This document shows, piece by piece, positions 27,801 through 39,511 of a DNA stretch of 64,000 bases (within the stretch, counting starts at the first letter, position 1; the number at the start of each line of letters is the position of its first letter). A program made the translations under genes and the position numbers. Source of the DNA: Channallabes apus (Eukaryota > Chordata > Actinopteri > Siluriformes > Clariidae); assembly GCA_030522415.1 (NCBI GenBank), contig CM060121.1, forward strand, positions 26,879,412 to 26,943,411. The letters are read 5' to 3'. Under the pieces are notes generated by a model. That model ran no database searches and was not told where the DNA came from. It saw nothing but the letters and a program-made list of their open reading frames with translations.

Positions 27801-30800
27801 TACCACTGAGCCACCAGTGCCCCTCTTAATATTTAATATCTAATACAGTATGTATAATATCTAATTTTTTTTTTCAGGTATGGTTATTCTAATAATAAAA
27901 GGAAGAACATTAGGAGGCAGAAAATATCTCAAAAACACGATCATGCAGAAATAATGTTTTCACACAGTTCTGTGTACACAAATACTGTCTAAAATCTGCT
28001 GTCTAATCTGACACTGAAAGCCTCTGAATTAAGGAATTAAATCCAGAGTCGGGAAGGAGAACTGCGTCACCTTTCCCATTGTTCACTTTATCACTCCTGA
28101 TAAAAATCCACACTTCATTTCAGCGCACTCAGTCTATTCCTTAGATTAAATCTGTAGCCAGAGCCGGACGGATACGGCTTTTGTTTCCGAGGTGAGCTCC
28201 AGAATGACCCGGTGCTCACAGGAGGCTCTTTCTGCCCCTCGCTAATTCAGACGGCGTGTTCTTGTCCCCGTGACGCACGGACTCAGCCGAGCCTGAAATC
28301 AGTCCATCATTTCAGTCCTCATTATGTTCGCCACGCGTCGTTACGCCTCATCAAAAGTAGCAGACTCATCATTATTACACCCGCCTTTTCTGAAAAGGGG
28401 GTTGGATGGGGTGTATAGAGGGGGAAGGGAGGTGAACAAGGGGGGGAGAATTCGAATTGTAAAGAAGACAGAGACCCACGGCCTTTGTGGAGAGTGAAAA
28501 TCCTTGCAAAGTGTATGTAGTGAAGACAGTAGAGTTTTCTGCTAAGCACTATTGGCATCCTCGTTCTACACAAAGAGTCTCTCGGGAATCAGTGTGCAGT
28601 TAACACACTCTGGCGGGGTAAGAAATCATCCTGTAGGCAAAATGCTGCTGTTAGCCCGAGACTGAAACTCTGCTTGATGGCTGCAGTGCTTTCACACCTG
28701 CAATTTATTGAAAATGCGGTAAAAAGGGGGAACGTGAGGACAATAGCTTGTCATTTTGTCCTTATTGCTGCTTTTACACACTCATTTAGGACATACACTG
28801 ACTGCTGATTTATAATAACACACATCAGGGTACGAAGTGTAGTATTTTTGTATACAAAGTTAAACCGCGGCATATACCACAGATTTCCATTTACAGTTTA
28901 AACGGAAATTCCATTCATTAACGACTGACATCACATTTATTGATATTATTATAATGTGATGAAACATTTAAGAGACAAGGTTGTCTTTTAGTTCATAGCA
29001 GCACTCACTGTCTATACCGCTTACATTACCTTTACATTTGGGCATTTGGCAGACCCTCCTGTACACAGGGTCGTTGGGGGCCTGGACCCTATCCCAGTAG
29101 ACTTGGGGCACGAGGCAGGGCACATACTGGATGGGGTGCCAATACTTTTTTAAAAATCTAATTCTGGTTTAAGTATTGCATTGAAGTTTAGTTCACCTTG
29201 TACAACCGAGTAATCTGATTGGACTAATGGGATTCCACAAGTGCTGATATAGAGCATAACAGCACTGAGATGTTTCACTATATGTATTACGCTGCATCAC
29301 AAGTAATAACAATCGGTAATGAAGCTAAACATTGGTCAGGACGGTCGTGAGAGGGGAGAGCAGCTGTCTGCCAAAACCCTCTTTAATATCTGATATGTTA
29401 TTTCATCTTAAACAGCACTTTGTCTAGTTAGTAATTGCGTCTAACCCGTCTGTGTTGTGTAGCTGGTTAAATAAGCAAACAAATTGCAGTAGTGTTCGCT
29501 GAAATTGTAAAAGAGAAGCAAAAATCACGCCTGAGGTTGTGACGTTGTGTTGAATATCGGCACGTCTGTGACATCTTCAGATCCCACATCACAGCCGTGC
29601 TGATATTCTGTACAACAGCACAGCCTCTCCTGTGCTATTTCTTAATTGATTAAATGCCATGTATGTAAAAGCATATATTATGTGTGTATTATTAGCTGAA
29701 CTTAATAACACCTGCAAAAACAAAAAGGTTCCGATCAGCTCTACTAAGAATAGTTTATTTCGAATGAAAAATTAACGCACTTTGAATTTTTTTTTTTTAT
29801 AAAACAATCCTGTATAAGCCAGTTTCCTTATTTAAAGATCACATATTTAACAAGTTAACACAGGTCGGTCTCCGAGCTCCACCAAAGTGTGAAAAGCTTT
29901 ATGTATCAGCCAGTCATGTGATCACAGTGGCACTTTGATGCATGTGAGCTCATGTATGTGTAAGAGGGCAGATAGAGCTTTCTCGTGTGATGCAGAACAA
30001 TTATTGAATCAGTTTGAATAAATGTTGTTGGTTGGTTTCTTTGTGTCAGAGAAAGGAAGCACAACATGCACCTTCCCATTGCGGATGAGGGAAACACTAA
30101 AGATGAGAGTTAGCTAGTGGGTGTGAATCCGAGAAAAGACGGTGCGTGTGGATAACTGGAGTGTGGATAATTTCTGACTCACTTTGTAAGTGTACTGTAA
30201 CACAGATTCAATTGTTGAAAGCTGAAGGAAATAGAGACATTTAAAAGAAAAAAGAAAGGAAAAAGTACATAGCTAGTATAGTTACCATGAGGCATGACTA
30301 CAGTAACAGTTTTCTTTTTCCACAATAAGAGATATTTAAGGTCCCATATGCTACAATTTTTTTTTTTAAGTTAACAGTTAACGGTCTCAGAGCTTCCCCA
30401 AAGTGTGTGTTAATCCCCCAGGTGAACTACCTCTCAGATATTGCATTTGTACATCCCTCAAACTCCTGTTATTTCACTCCCCCTTCTGAACGCTCAGTTT
30501 CAGTGTCATTGTACTGTAAATGAGAACTGCAGAGGTAGAAAATAAGAAAATGTTCATAAGTCAACCATCAGTTGACGGTCATCAAAATTCATCAATGCCT
30601 AAATTTTGGGGAGATTTTTAAGGGCCAGTATTGGGACATTATTAGAAAAAAAGTTAAACAATTAACGGTGCTTGTTACAGTGAAATATTTATTTAAGAGC
30701 TGAAGCATGAACTTCGGATTAAACGCGGAGAACTGCTATCCAAGGCCGTCGCTCCATCAGACTTTCACCTGTTTGGTCCCCTGTAAGCAGCCCGACGTGG

Positions 30801-31080
30801 ACGAAGATTCACTTCTGATGAAGAACTGAAGACAGCGGTGCATTAGTGGCTCTCAGCTCAACCGAAAACCTTTTTTTTAAAATGAGGGAATATTGAATAT
30901 TGTATTGAAAAGCCAGGAGATTATTTCACAGAATTATGTATTTTGTCTTTTTTTTGTAAAAGTTAATTATAATTCATTCTACAACCAGAGTACGGACTGT
31001 TTTTGACTCACCCTAAATGGACACGTGTCTCCACCATCATTTCTGTTATTTTGTGAGCTTTTCTTATGTTTTTGTCTTTT

Positions 31081-31117
<37 letters not shown>

Positions 31118-31505
31118 TTTTTAATTGATATTGAACATAATTAAACCTAATTTAAATATTGTTTCCGCCGCCTCGTTTGCAGATGACCTCGTTTAGAGTG
31201 GACGGTTCATCTGCAGCAACTATTTAGCCACGCTGTTGTAAATCCTGGAAAATCACTGTCAGACATCTGTATCTGAATCTAAAGACACAGATACTGTATG
31301 TACGTTTTTTTTTAGTTTTTTGTTTTTTTTGTACGTCACTGTACAGTATGTGTTAAGGAATGCCAAAGAATAACTCAGATGTTCACTCTGCGAGACGTCT
31401 CTGGCAATTTGTCCAATTTGACTCATTCAGTATTCTGCAATAATTTTTTCTTTTCATACGTCTTTCACATCCTGTTTTATTCTTGTCAGGTACAGCGGAA
31501 AATAT

Positions 31506-31544
<39 letters not shown>

Positions 31545-33591
31545 CACATGTCTCAGGAAGCAGCGTCCTGCCCGAGTCAGTGTTGAGATGAAAGGGAATG
31601 TGACAGCGGTGTGTGTTTGTGACAGCGAGAGCATGCTGGGTTACATGAACGGAGGAAGCACAAGGAATCTCTCGCTTCACGAGGTTTCAGGTTGGACACG
31701 TCACGTGTACAGGTTACAAGCGCATGTCAACAATAAAGTCCTGGACATTTTGAACAATTGATTTGAGAATAGATACAAAGACGGAGAAGAACAGTGTGAC
31801 AGAAAGAGAACAGCATAGAGCGAGAGCAGCTGGTGTGTAGTGTGTGTGTGTATGTGTGTGTGTGTAAGACGGGAAATGCACAGAGGAAAGAAGGGGGGCC
31901 TGGAGGCTGCAGTCTCGGCTAATTACTGCTCTAAAAATCATGATTATGCCTTTCAACTCGACTTGTCAGGAGAGAAAAGATGGGGTGTGTGTGTGTGTGT
32001 GCGTGTGTGTGCGTGTGGAAGGCTGAGGTCTTGTCGATGTTCTCTGTTTTTGTACACTTTAGCCAGACCGTACCAAATTCCCAATGCACCACATGGCACC
32101 ATTTGACTTCAATGTTTCACCTCATTTAATACATTATAGTCTTTTGTGTGTGTGTGTGTGTGCGTGTGTGTGTGTGTTATGGTTCCTTACACCTGAGCTT
32201 CTGCATGATTTTAAAAAATGTATACTGCATCTTCAGCATATGTTTTTGTTTTGTCTACCACACACACAATTGTAATTCTCTCTTTGTGAACTGTATTTTA
32301 CTTTAGGAAAAAAAACAATGCTTTGGGTTTACGTTACAATCTTAAAATCATGTATCGCATCTTTTAATAAAAAATACAATTTCAGTTTTCAAGGGAAAAA
32401 AATCGTTATGAGGACCAACCAGAATCAAACCTGTCACATGGGGACCTCCAGACCTGACAAGCATGACAAACACACACAGTAGTGAGGACCTTATATTGAA
32501 ATAATTATTTAAGGTATACTTGGTGTAAATCTGAAATTTACCTTAGCAGAGCATTTCGACTATTAATTTTCACCTTTTTTTAAACACTTTCCTTGTGGGG
32601 ACCTGACAAATGTCCTCACAATGCAGAAACTGCCAGTAATTCCTTTCCTACTGTGTGTATAAATACTGTATACTCAATATTATATATATACAGTATGTAG
32701 ATGCTTAGCAGAATGCAAGAATGTTCAGGGTCGTTAAGTATAAAACGACCTCCTATGCAATTATCCTCGTCTTTCTGTCTCCTTTTTTGGTGCGTGATGA
32801 TACAGTATATACTAAGGCTATTCATTCATTCATTTATTATAAATAATTTTTTTTTTTCGATTTTCTCCCTAATTTAGTTTTGTCCAATTCCTTCCCGTCA
32901 CTAGGGGGCTCCCACATTAAGGCTACTACTCAGTCGGGAGGGCCGAAGACTATCACGTGTTTCCTCCAAAGCATGTGGCGCCAACCGGCCGCATGTTTTC
33001 GAACTGCTCACTCACACAACATTGAGGGGAGGCATAACACACTCGGAGGATGGCGCTATCCGCCCCTTCCGCTTGTGTGAGCTCACAGACACCCCTGATT
33101 GGCTGTAGAGCCGTGATTAATGTGGGAGCACTAAGTACCTCTCATCCCTCCCCACTGAGAGAGCTCGGCCAATCAGCTCTCTCTAGACCTCTGGCTGCGA
33201 GAGGTTACAGCATCACCCGGGAATCAAACTCGCGATCTCCGAATGATAGGGCGAGCACTTTACCACTGCGCCCACACGCGCACACACACACACACACACA
33301 CACCCAACTGGCGCACCTCTTAGTGTGATCAGGTCATAACACACCTGCTATATGTATTTTGGTAATGATTAGTCAGTTATGATCCAGGCCACAACCAACA
33401 ACCCAAGAACAGGAAACAGTGGGGAACTGTCAAGAGGAAAATGTTTGGCTTTTTTTTTTTCAACTACTCATTCAACTACTCACCCCAGTGCGCCCTGGAT
33501 TATGCACTCTGTTCCATTATGTCACTTTTTTCCCCCTCAGTCGTAATGTGTGGGTTCCTGCTTGTGTATCAGTGGGATTGTGCGTGGTTGG

Positions 33592-33637
<46 letters not shown>

Positions 33638-36216
33638 TGATTGATCTGTGTGGTAGGGAGATATTTAAGCCATGTGAAGTCGACTCGGCCAAGCGGAAAA
33701 TGAAAAAGCTCTGCGTCCCGGCTCTGTTTAAAATTCCAGGTGTCCACACACGCGCACACACACACACACTAATACAACACTAAAATCTATCTACAGTGTA
33801 TTTTACTCCACACAGAGTCAGTAGTGTGTGTGTGTTTGGGTTTTAATGCATTTTTACCGAATATGTATATAAAGACTGAATGATTGATCTTTAATAAGGT
33901 TCAGGCTCATTTGCTATGAAATGGATTTATTTTATACTGCTCTTAGTCAGGTATGAAATCATCCTGTCACCTCATCAAGCCTTTAGCGATTGATGAGTCC
34001 CTAGATTGCTGTTCTAGGTGACTTTCGAGGACTCGTAAGGCAGGAAATTTATCAAATTTATAAAACCTCCTTTTAAACCCAAAAATTGTGCATCAACTGT
34101 CTCTGAATTCATGCTATGGCTTCATATATAACGTACAGGCAGCTAGGGGTTAGCTCATTAGCATCAATCTGGCTATCGGGCTAATCGGGCAGGTTTGCGT
34201 AATGTTGCCACAGAGCTGAAACATGACGCAAACTTGGTTAGCCCGATAGCCAGATTGATGCTAATGAGCTAATTTTTAGACCTGACTATCTAACAACCTG
34301 TCAACTCCCAGGGTCTACAGAAGGGGGAGCGGGTACGGTGGCTAATCAAACAGTTATTGGGGCAGGTGTCGCTCCGGGCCCTTCACCAGACACAACACTG
34401 GTCTGATTGCATCTGCATTGCTAATGTTTAACTCCGAGCACAAGTCTGAACCAGAACCAACCCGTGGGAAGAAATGACTGAGAGCTTAACCAGGGCACCT
34501 TCAGTTAATATGATTTATTTTCTGCCCCTTGACGTTGCAGCAGCATGGTTTTTTTTTTTTATGTTTTTTTTTTTTTTTTGCATTATTCTATCATCAGCAT
34601 CATTGAAGTTCATCACTGTTTCTTAAGTCCTTCATTAGCTCACCTGCTGAGTTTCAATTTCTTGGATTTGGTTTGTATTTTTTCACAGTTTTGTTGCCTT
34701 GACCTTTGTTTAATTGGTTTAATGGCGGTAAAGGTCCTCTCTGAATGATCCTCTCTTTTTATTTATTTGTTTATTTCTTTTGGATTTGTGCACAGGTCCG
34801 GCGGCTCAGGGCAGCCCCCTGCTGGCTGCGTTACCTGTACAGACTCGCCCACTTCAGACACCTCTGGAGCTTAAGAACTTTCTGCCCTTCAGACTCAACG
34901 GCTCCAATCCACTCAGCCTCTTTCCCAACTTCAATACGGTGAGTCTGAAATTTAACTTTTCAAAGCATGTATGAAACAGAGCTGCCAGGTCTTTCGGCTG
35001 CCCCCCTCCAGGGGTCACCACAGCGGAACATCCGAACCGCATAATAACTTGGCGCTGGTTGTACGTCTGACACAACCATCCCATTTTATTTGGGCTTGGC
35101 ACCGGCACTGCATTCAGTTGGCTGGCGTTTGTCCGCATGGCAGACGAGAGACCTACCACTGAGCCACCAATGACCTAGAGCTGCCAAATTATGTTTTTTA
35201 TAATATATTTTAAATTTAAAGACTTATTGTAGAATATTTTGTTTCTATCTGTTTCTGACTGCGTAACCATCAGGTGAGGTTTGGATCATAAAATATATTT
35301 AATGTAAGCTGTGGGAGTGGTGGCTCAGGCAGCTGAGGCTCTAGGTTGTGGATTTTCAGAGCTAAGGTTCTGGGTTTGAGCCCCACCATCGGGGTTGCCA
35401 GGTATTTACTGTACATACCTCCAGTTTCTGTGTCATCTCACCAAGTATACCACATCTCACTTATGGCTGTGTGTTTCCACCAAGGTTGAGTGGTTTTTCC
35501 TTACTCTTACATATTGTATCTTACCATCTACCAAAGTAGAAGGCCAGTAGATCCAGTACTGTGTAAAAGTCTCGAGCGTCTTACTGTGTATATTGAAATA
35601 AGTCTCAAAATGAGCAATGTGCAAAGTCATAGCAGTGTATACATGTATTAGACATGAACACACAGCATCAACGTAGGGATAGATGGCCTGGATTCTAAAT
35701 ACCCCAGCATTCATTTACCTTCAGTAAGCCCTTTTATCTTTTTGAGGGAGGAATCCAGAGCAAATCCTCAAAAATGTAAAAATAAGCTAATATTGCTATA
35801 CACACATGGTGAGATGGGGTAATACGAAAAAAAAAAAATATATATATATATATATGTATATTATATTATATATAATAAGTATAAGAGGTGTTCAAGTCAA
35901 ACCAAGACTAATGCTTTAAAGTTGAACGTTTTTTCTCAGTACGCTAGTACTGCGTCACGTCTGAATCCCTGGCCTCCCAGGAACTCCTTTAATGGCCCAA
36001 ACTTGTGGAAATGACTTGGAGCGAGGTCAAGACTATAAAGGGGATGTGGCAGTAACTCCCAGCTGAGTTTCTGTAATATGCAAGTGGTGCTGGTGAACGA
36101 TTGTGTGTACAGTTACCACAGACAGACGCGTCTCTTCTGCAAGCTGATAACAAATTATCTGTAGATTTTCAATCAGGATTTTTTTAGTCCAGTATCCAGA
36201 GAGTTACTGTATACAG

Positions 36217-36255
<39 letters not shown>

Positions 36256-36503
36256 GTGCGTGTGTACATTGGAATGATAAATGCACCTGTCTTGATTACA
36301 AAGTAGCTGTCAGAGACCTGCTTCTCTCCTCTGTAGTCGACCCCTTGCCTTCTTCACCTTATTTTCTTTTCATTTCCTCTCTTATCTCCTTTTTTCCCCC
36401 TTTTATTTCAAGACCCTGGAATGGACACAATGTTTATATCTATAATTTAGCATTTTTATGAAATGAGGATGGTTCTGAGTCTTTTGGAAAGAATTTTGCT
36501 GAC

Positions 36504-36534
<31 letters not shown>

Positions 36535-39461
36535 TTTCACACAGACAGACAGTAAGATGTCCAGTGCACACATTCTTGAGCTCCTTAAACAAACAGTGGT
36601 CCAGTAGGTTTCCTGTTCCCATCGAAGGCTGCACAGCCAATACTGGGCCCTGTGCATGTGTGTGAGTGTGTGTGTGTGAGTGTGTGTATTCCCACAGCGG
36701 GTGTTACTAGGAGAAAGTGCTCGTCCCTCGGGTTTAAGATTACACTGTACACTTTTGTGCCACTTTTGTGTGCTGAAAGCAAACAAGCCGAGGCCGAGCC
36801 GGAGCCGGAGAGAGAGCCTCGGAGAGAAAGACGAGAGACAACAGACACAGCAGGCTCAATATGTTCTTCCATCACAGACGTCACTTTTCACACCAAGCAG
36901 CAGGACCAGCAGAGTTTTTCTGGGTTGAGTTTTGTCGTATTTTTCCCTGAACGCTCTCCTTCTCTGTGTCTCAGATGGACCCTGTACAGAAGGCGGTGAT
37001 TAACCACACCTTTGGGGTTCCTCAGAAGAAGAAGCAGGTGATCTCGTGCAACATCTGCCACCTCCGCTTCAACTCCACGGTCAGTACTCAGAAAACACAC
37101 TGCTTTCTTTTAGAGAGTTTTTTAGTGGGAAAAGATGGGATTTCAGTTGCAGTAGATACTTTACCCTGTATTAGTGTGTAGGACGGAGTGTTAAATGTGT
37201 TGTGGTTCAGTGCGAACGATACACGATTGTTTAAAATGCTGCTTTAAACTAATTGCCGCAAATTGAGCACTAAAGAACGAATTAGTCCAGCAAATGCTCG
37301 GATGAACACTAGTTCTCAAAACACTTGTTAATTTTCATTTATTTTCATTTATTTTTATTTTTTTTTACAATTTATAGAATTTTCATCTTTTTTTTTTTTT
37401 TTTTTTTTACGTAACCCATTTTAAAATGTTGGACTGAAGCTACACGACAACTATGTTATGGCAACATTACCAATGCTGTTGCTAAAAGTTCATTCATCTT
37501 CTATACCGCTTAATCCTGTGATCAGGGTCGCGGGGAACCTGGAGCCTATCCCAGGAGACTTCGGGCACTGGGCGGGGTACACCCTGGACAGGGTGCCAAT
37601 CCATCGCAGGGCACACACACCCAATCACACACTACGGGCAATTTAGGAACACCAATTAGCCTAACCTGCATATCTTTGGACTGTGGGAGGAAACCGGAGT
37701 ACCCGGAGGAAACCCACCAAGCACGGGGAGAACATGCAAACTCCATGCACACAGAGACGGGAATCGAACCCAGACCCTGGAGGTGCAAGGCGACAGTGCT
37801 AACCACTACACCACCGCGCCGCCCTTGCTAAAAGTTAGAATTAGTTATTTATTAAGTTTAATACATTTATTTACTTATTTATAATTTATCATTTTTTCCC
37901 TATTGTTGATAGGTTTTTATTGTTGATGATGATATTATTATTACTATTATTATTATTACTACCATGTTTCTTCATCCTCTCACCCCTATTATTCTTGATG
38001 AAATATGATGATGATGATTATTATTATTATTATTATTATTCAGTTACACATTTAAAATACATTTTCATTCACTTACATACTTTCTTACAAACGTGACTTT
38101 CTTCCTTCTTCTGGACCTCAGCAAACACAACCGACTAACTGCTTTTCATCCTCCAGAACGAAACCCCAGGCATATTTTTTTGGACGCCTTCAGCAAAACT
38201 TTACAATGTAGAAAGAAATAAACATCAGGAACCATCATGGAGTTAGAAAGTGACCCCAAACTTTTGAACGGTAGTGTACATCTAAAAAAACAGCCCTTGA
38301 TTATAAGTATAAAATTAGTGTTGTAGTCAAAAAGGCATTAATGTTTCCTTGTGATTTTTTTGTAAAAAGCTGTGGCTACAGATGGCGTCAGCATGCTAGA
38401 GGAATTTCCTTTTTCACGTCTGTTGTTTTGCTGAAGAAGTGGAGAAGACTCACAGCCTGGTAGAGCCTCTCGCAGGATTAATGGCAGACACAGTTATTAC
38501 AAATCATTTGTTTACAAAATGTTCTTCTTGAAAGAGCGTGAACTGTTTTTCTAAGAGCCACATTGTTCAATTACAATATGTTGGTCAGATCAGATTTGCA
38601 AGTCATGACAGTTACATAATTACACATGACTTTTAGCCCTGATGCAAAAAAGTCAAAGATGGCGCTCTGGAGGATGTCAAGCAGGTAGTCGAGAAAGAAA
38701 GCCAGACGCTTCGTTTTTGCTGTTTTAGCAGCTATTGCTAGTACTGCTGTGAAATCCCCATGTGCTGAATGTCTGATGTTAGCGCGGTGTGATCGCCCAG
38801 AGGAAAAAGAAAAGCTGTATGCCTTCCGATCACCTTCTAAGTCAAGTCGCATGACCTTGTATTTGGGACGTATCCGATCTAGGACTTTAGACCAAAGTGA
38901 CTCAGATCCGATCTGGAAAACCTCAGGTTTGTGTGTTCAGACATGCGTAGAAATAATCAGATCTGTGTCACATTAGGGTAAATATAGGAATCACTTCAGG
39001 CTGGTAATGTGAACGTACAGTAACCTAAATATCAGTCTCATGCTAGAGTTAACCCTTTAAAGTACATTCATTGAAATACATGGAAATTTTGACTTTCTTC
39101 AATATATATATAAAGATCTATAAAAAAAAAAAAAAACACAGATGAACACATTTTTTAAACATAAAATTCCTACAAATACAGTATGTACTTTTTTCTCAGG
39201 GTACTGACGTAGTTTCCTCGCCTGAATCAGCGTTAGCAGCATCATAGTTTTTTTCCCCCTAAAGTGCTGCAGGACTTTTTCTTGCTCCGTTAATGTCAGA
39301 TGGCTGGAAACCTGTTGAGCAGCATTTTTTTTTTTCTTTTTTCTTCTTTTTCACAACCGGCACTTGGCTTTCTGAAGCTAATCCACGCAGTGTGTTCTGC
39401 AGGGGACAGAAAAATCATTTAAGCGCTCATTAACTCCCTGCAGAGCGTCTCACTTTCTCTC

Positions 39462-39511
<50 letters not shown>

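Larger units (their letters stand above)
4045..34795 (+). other. znf385c: znf385c intron 1 (30.7 kb, repeat-rich)
   Basis: It starts GTAGGA and ends with a pyrimidine-rich acceptor, TTTGTGCACAG. It contains most of the mobile elements and satellites listed separately. Stretches with no recognisable gene or repeat include about 4320-5150, 6500-8500 (apart from an inverted 19-mer pair), 12180-13240, 15000-15800, 19450-19740, 26200-27120, 27850-28980, 29160-30680 and 33800-34530. Some of these are of normal complexity and could hold enhancers, which cannot be shown without alignment. Confidence 0.75.
34939..36974 (+). other. znf385c: znf385c intron 2
   Basis: About 2.0 kb. It contains a SINE (34990-35174), a second tRNA-derived repeat (35297-35480), a mariner remnant (35884-36150) and TA and TG microsatellites. 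The last 280 bp are CpG-containing and lie directly before an exon that starts with ATG. Confidence 0.9.

Noticed and set aside
36652..36999. A 115-codon frame with an Arg/Glu/Pro-rich segment upstream of exon 3
   Set aside because: It starts in a TG repeat, overlaps the exon 3 acceptor in another frame, and matches nothing I recognise. Kept only as a possible alternative 5' UTR region.
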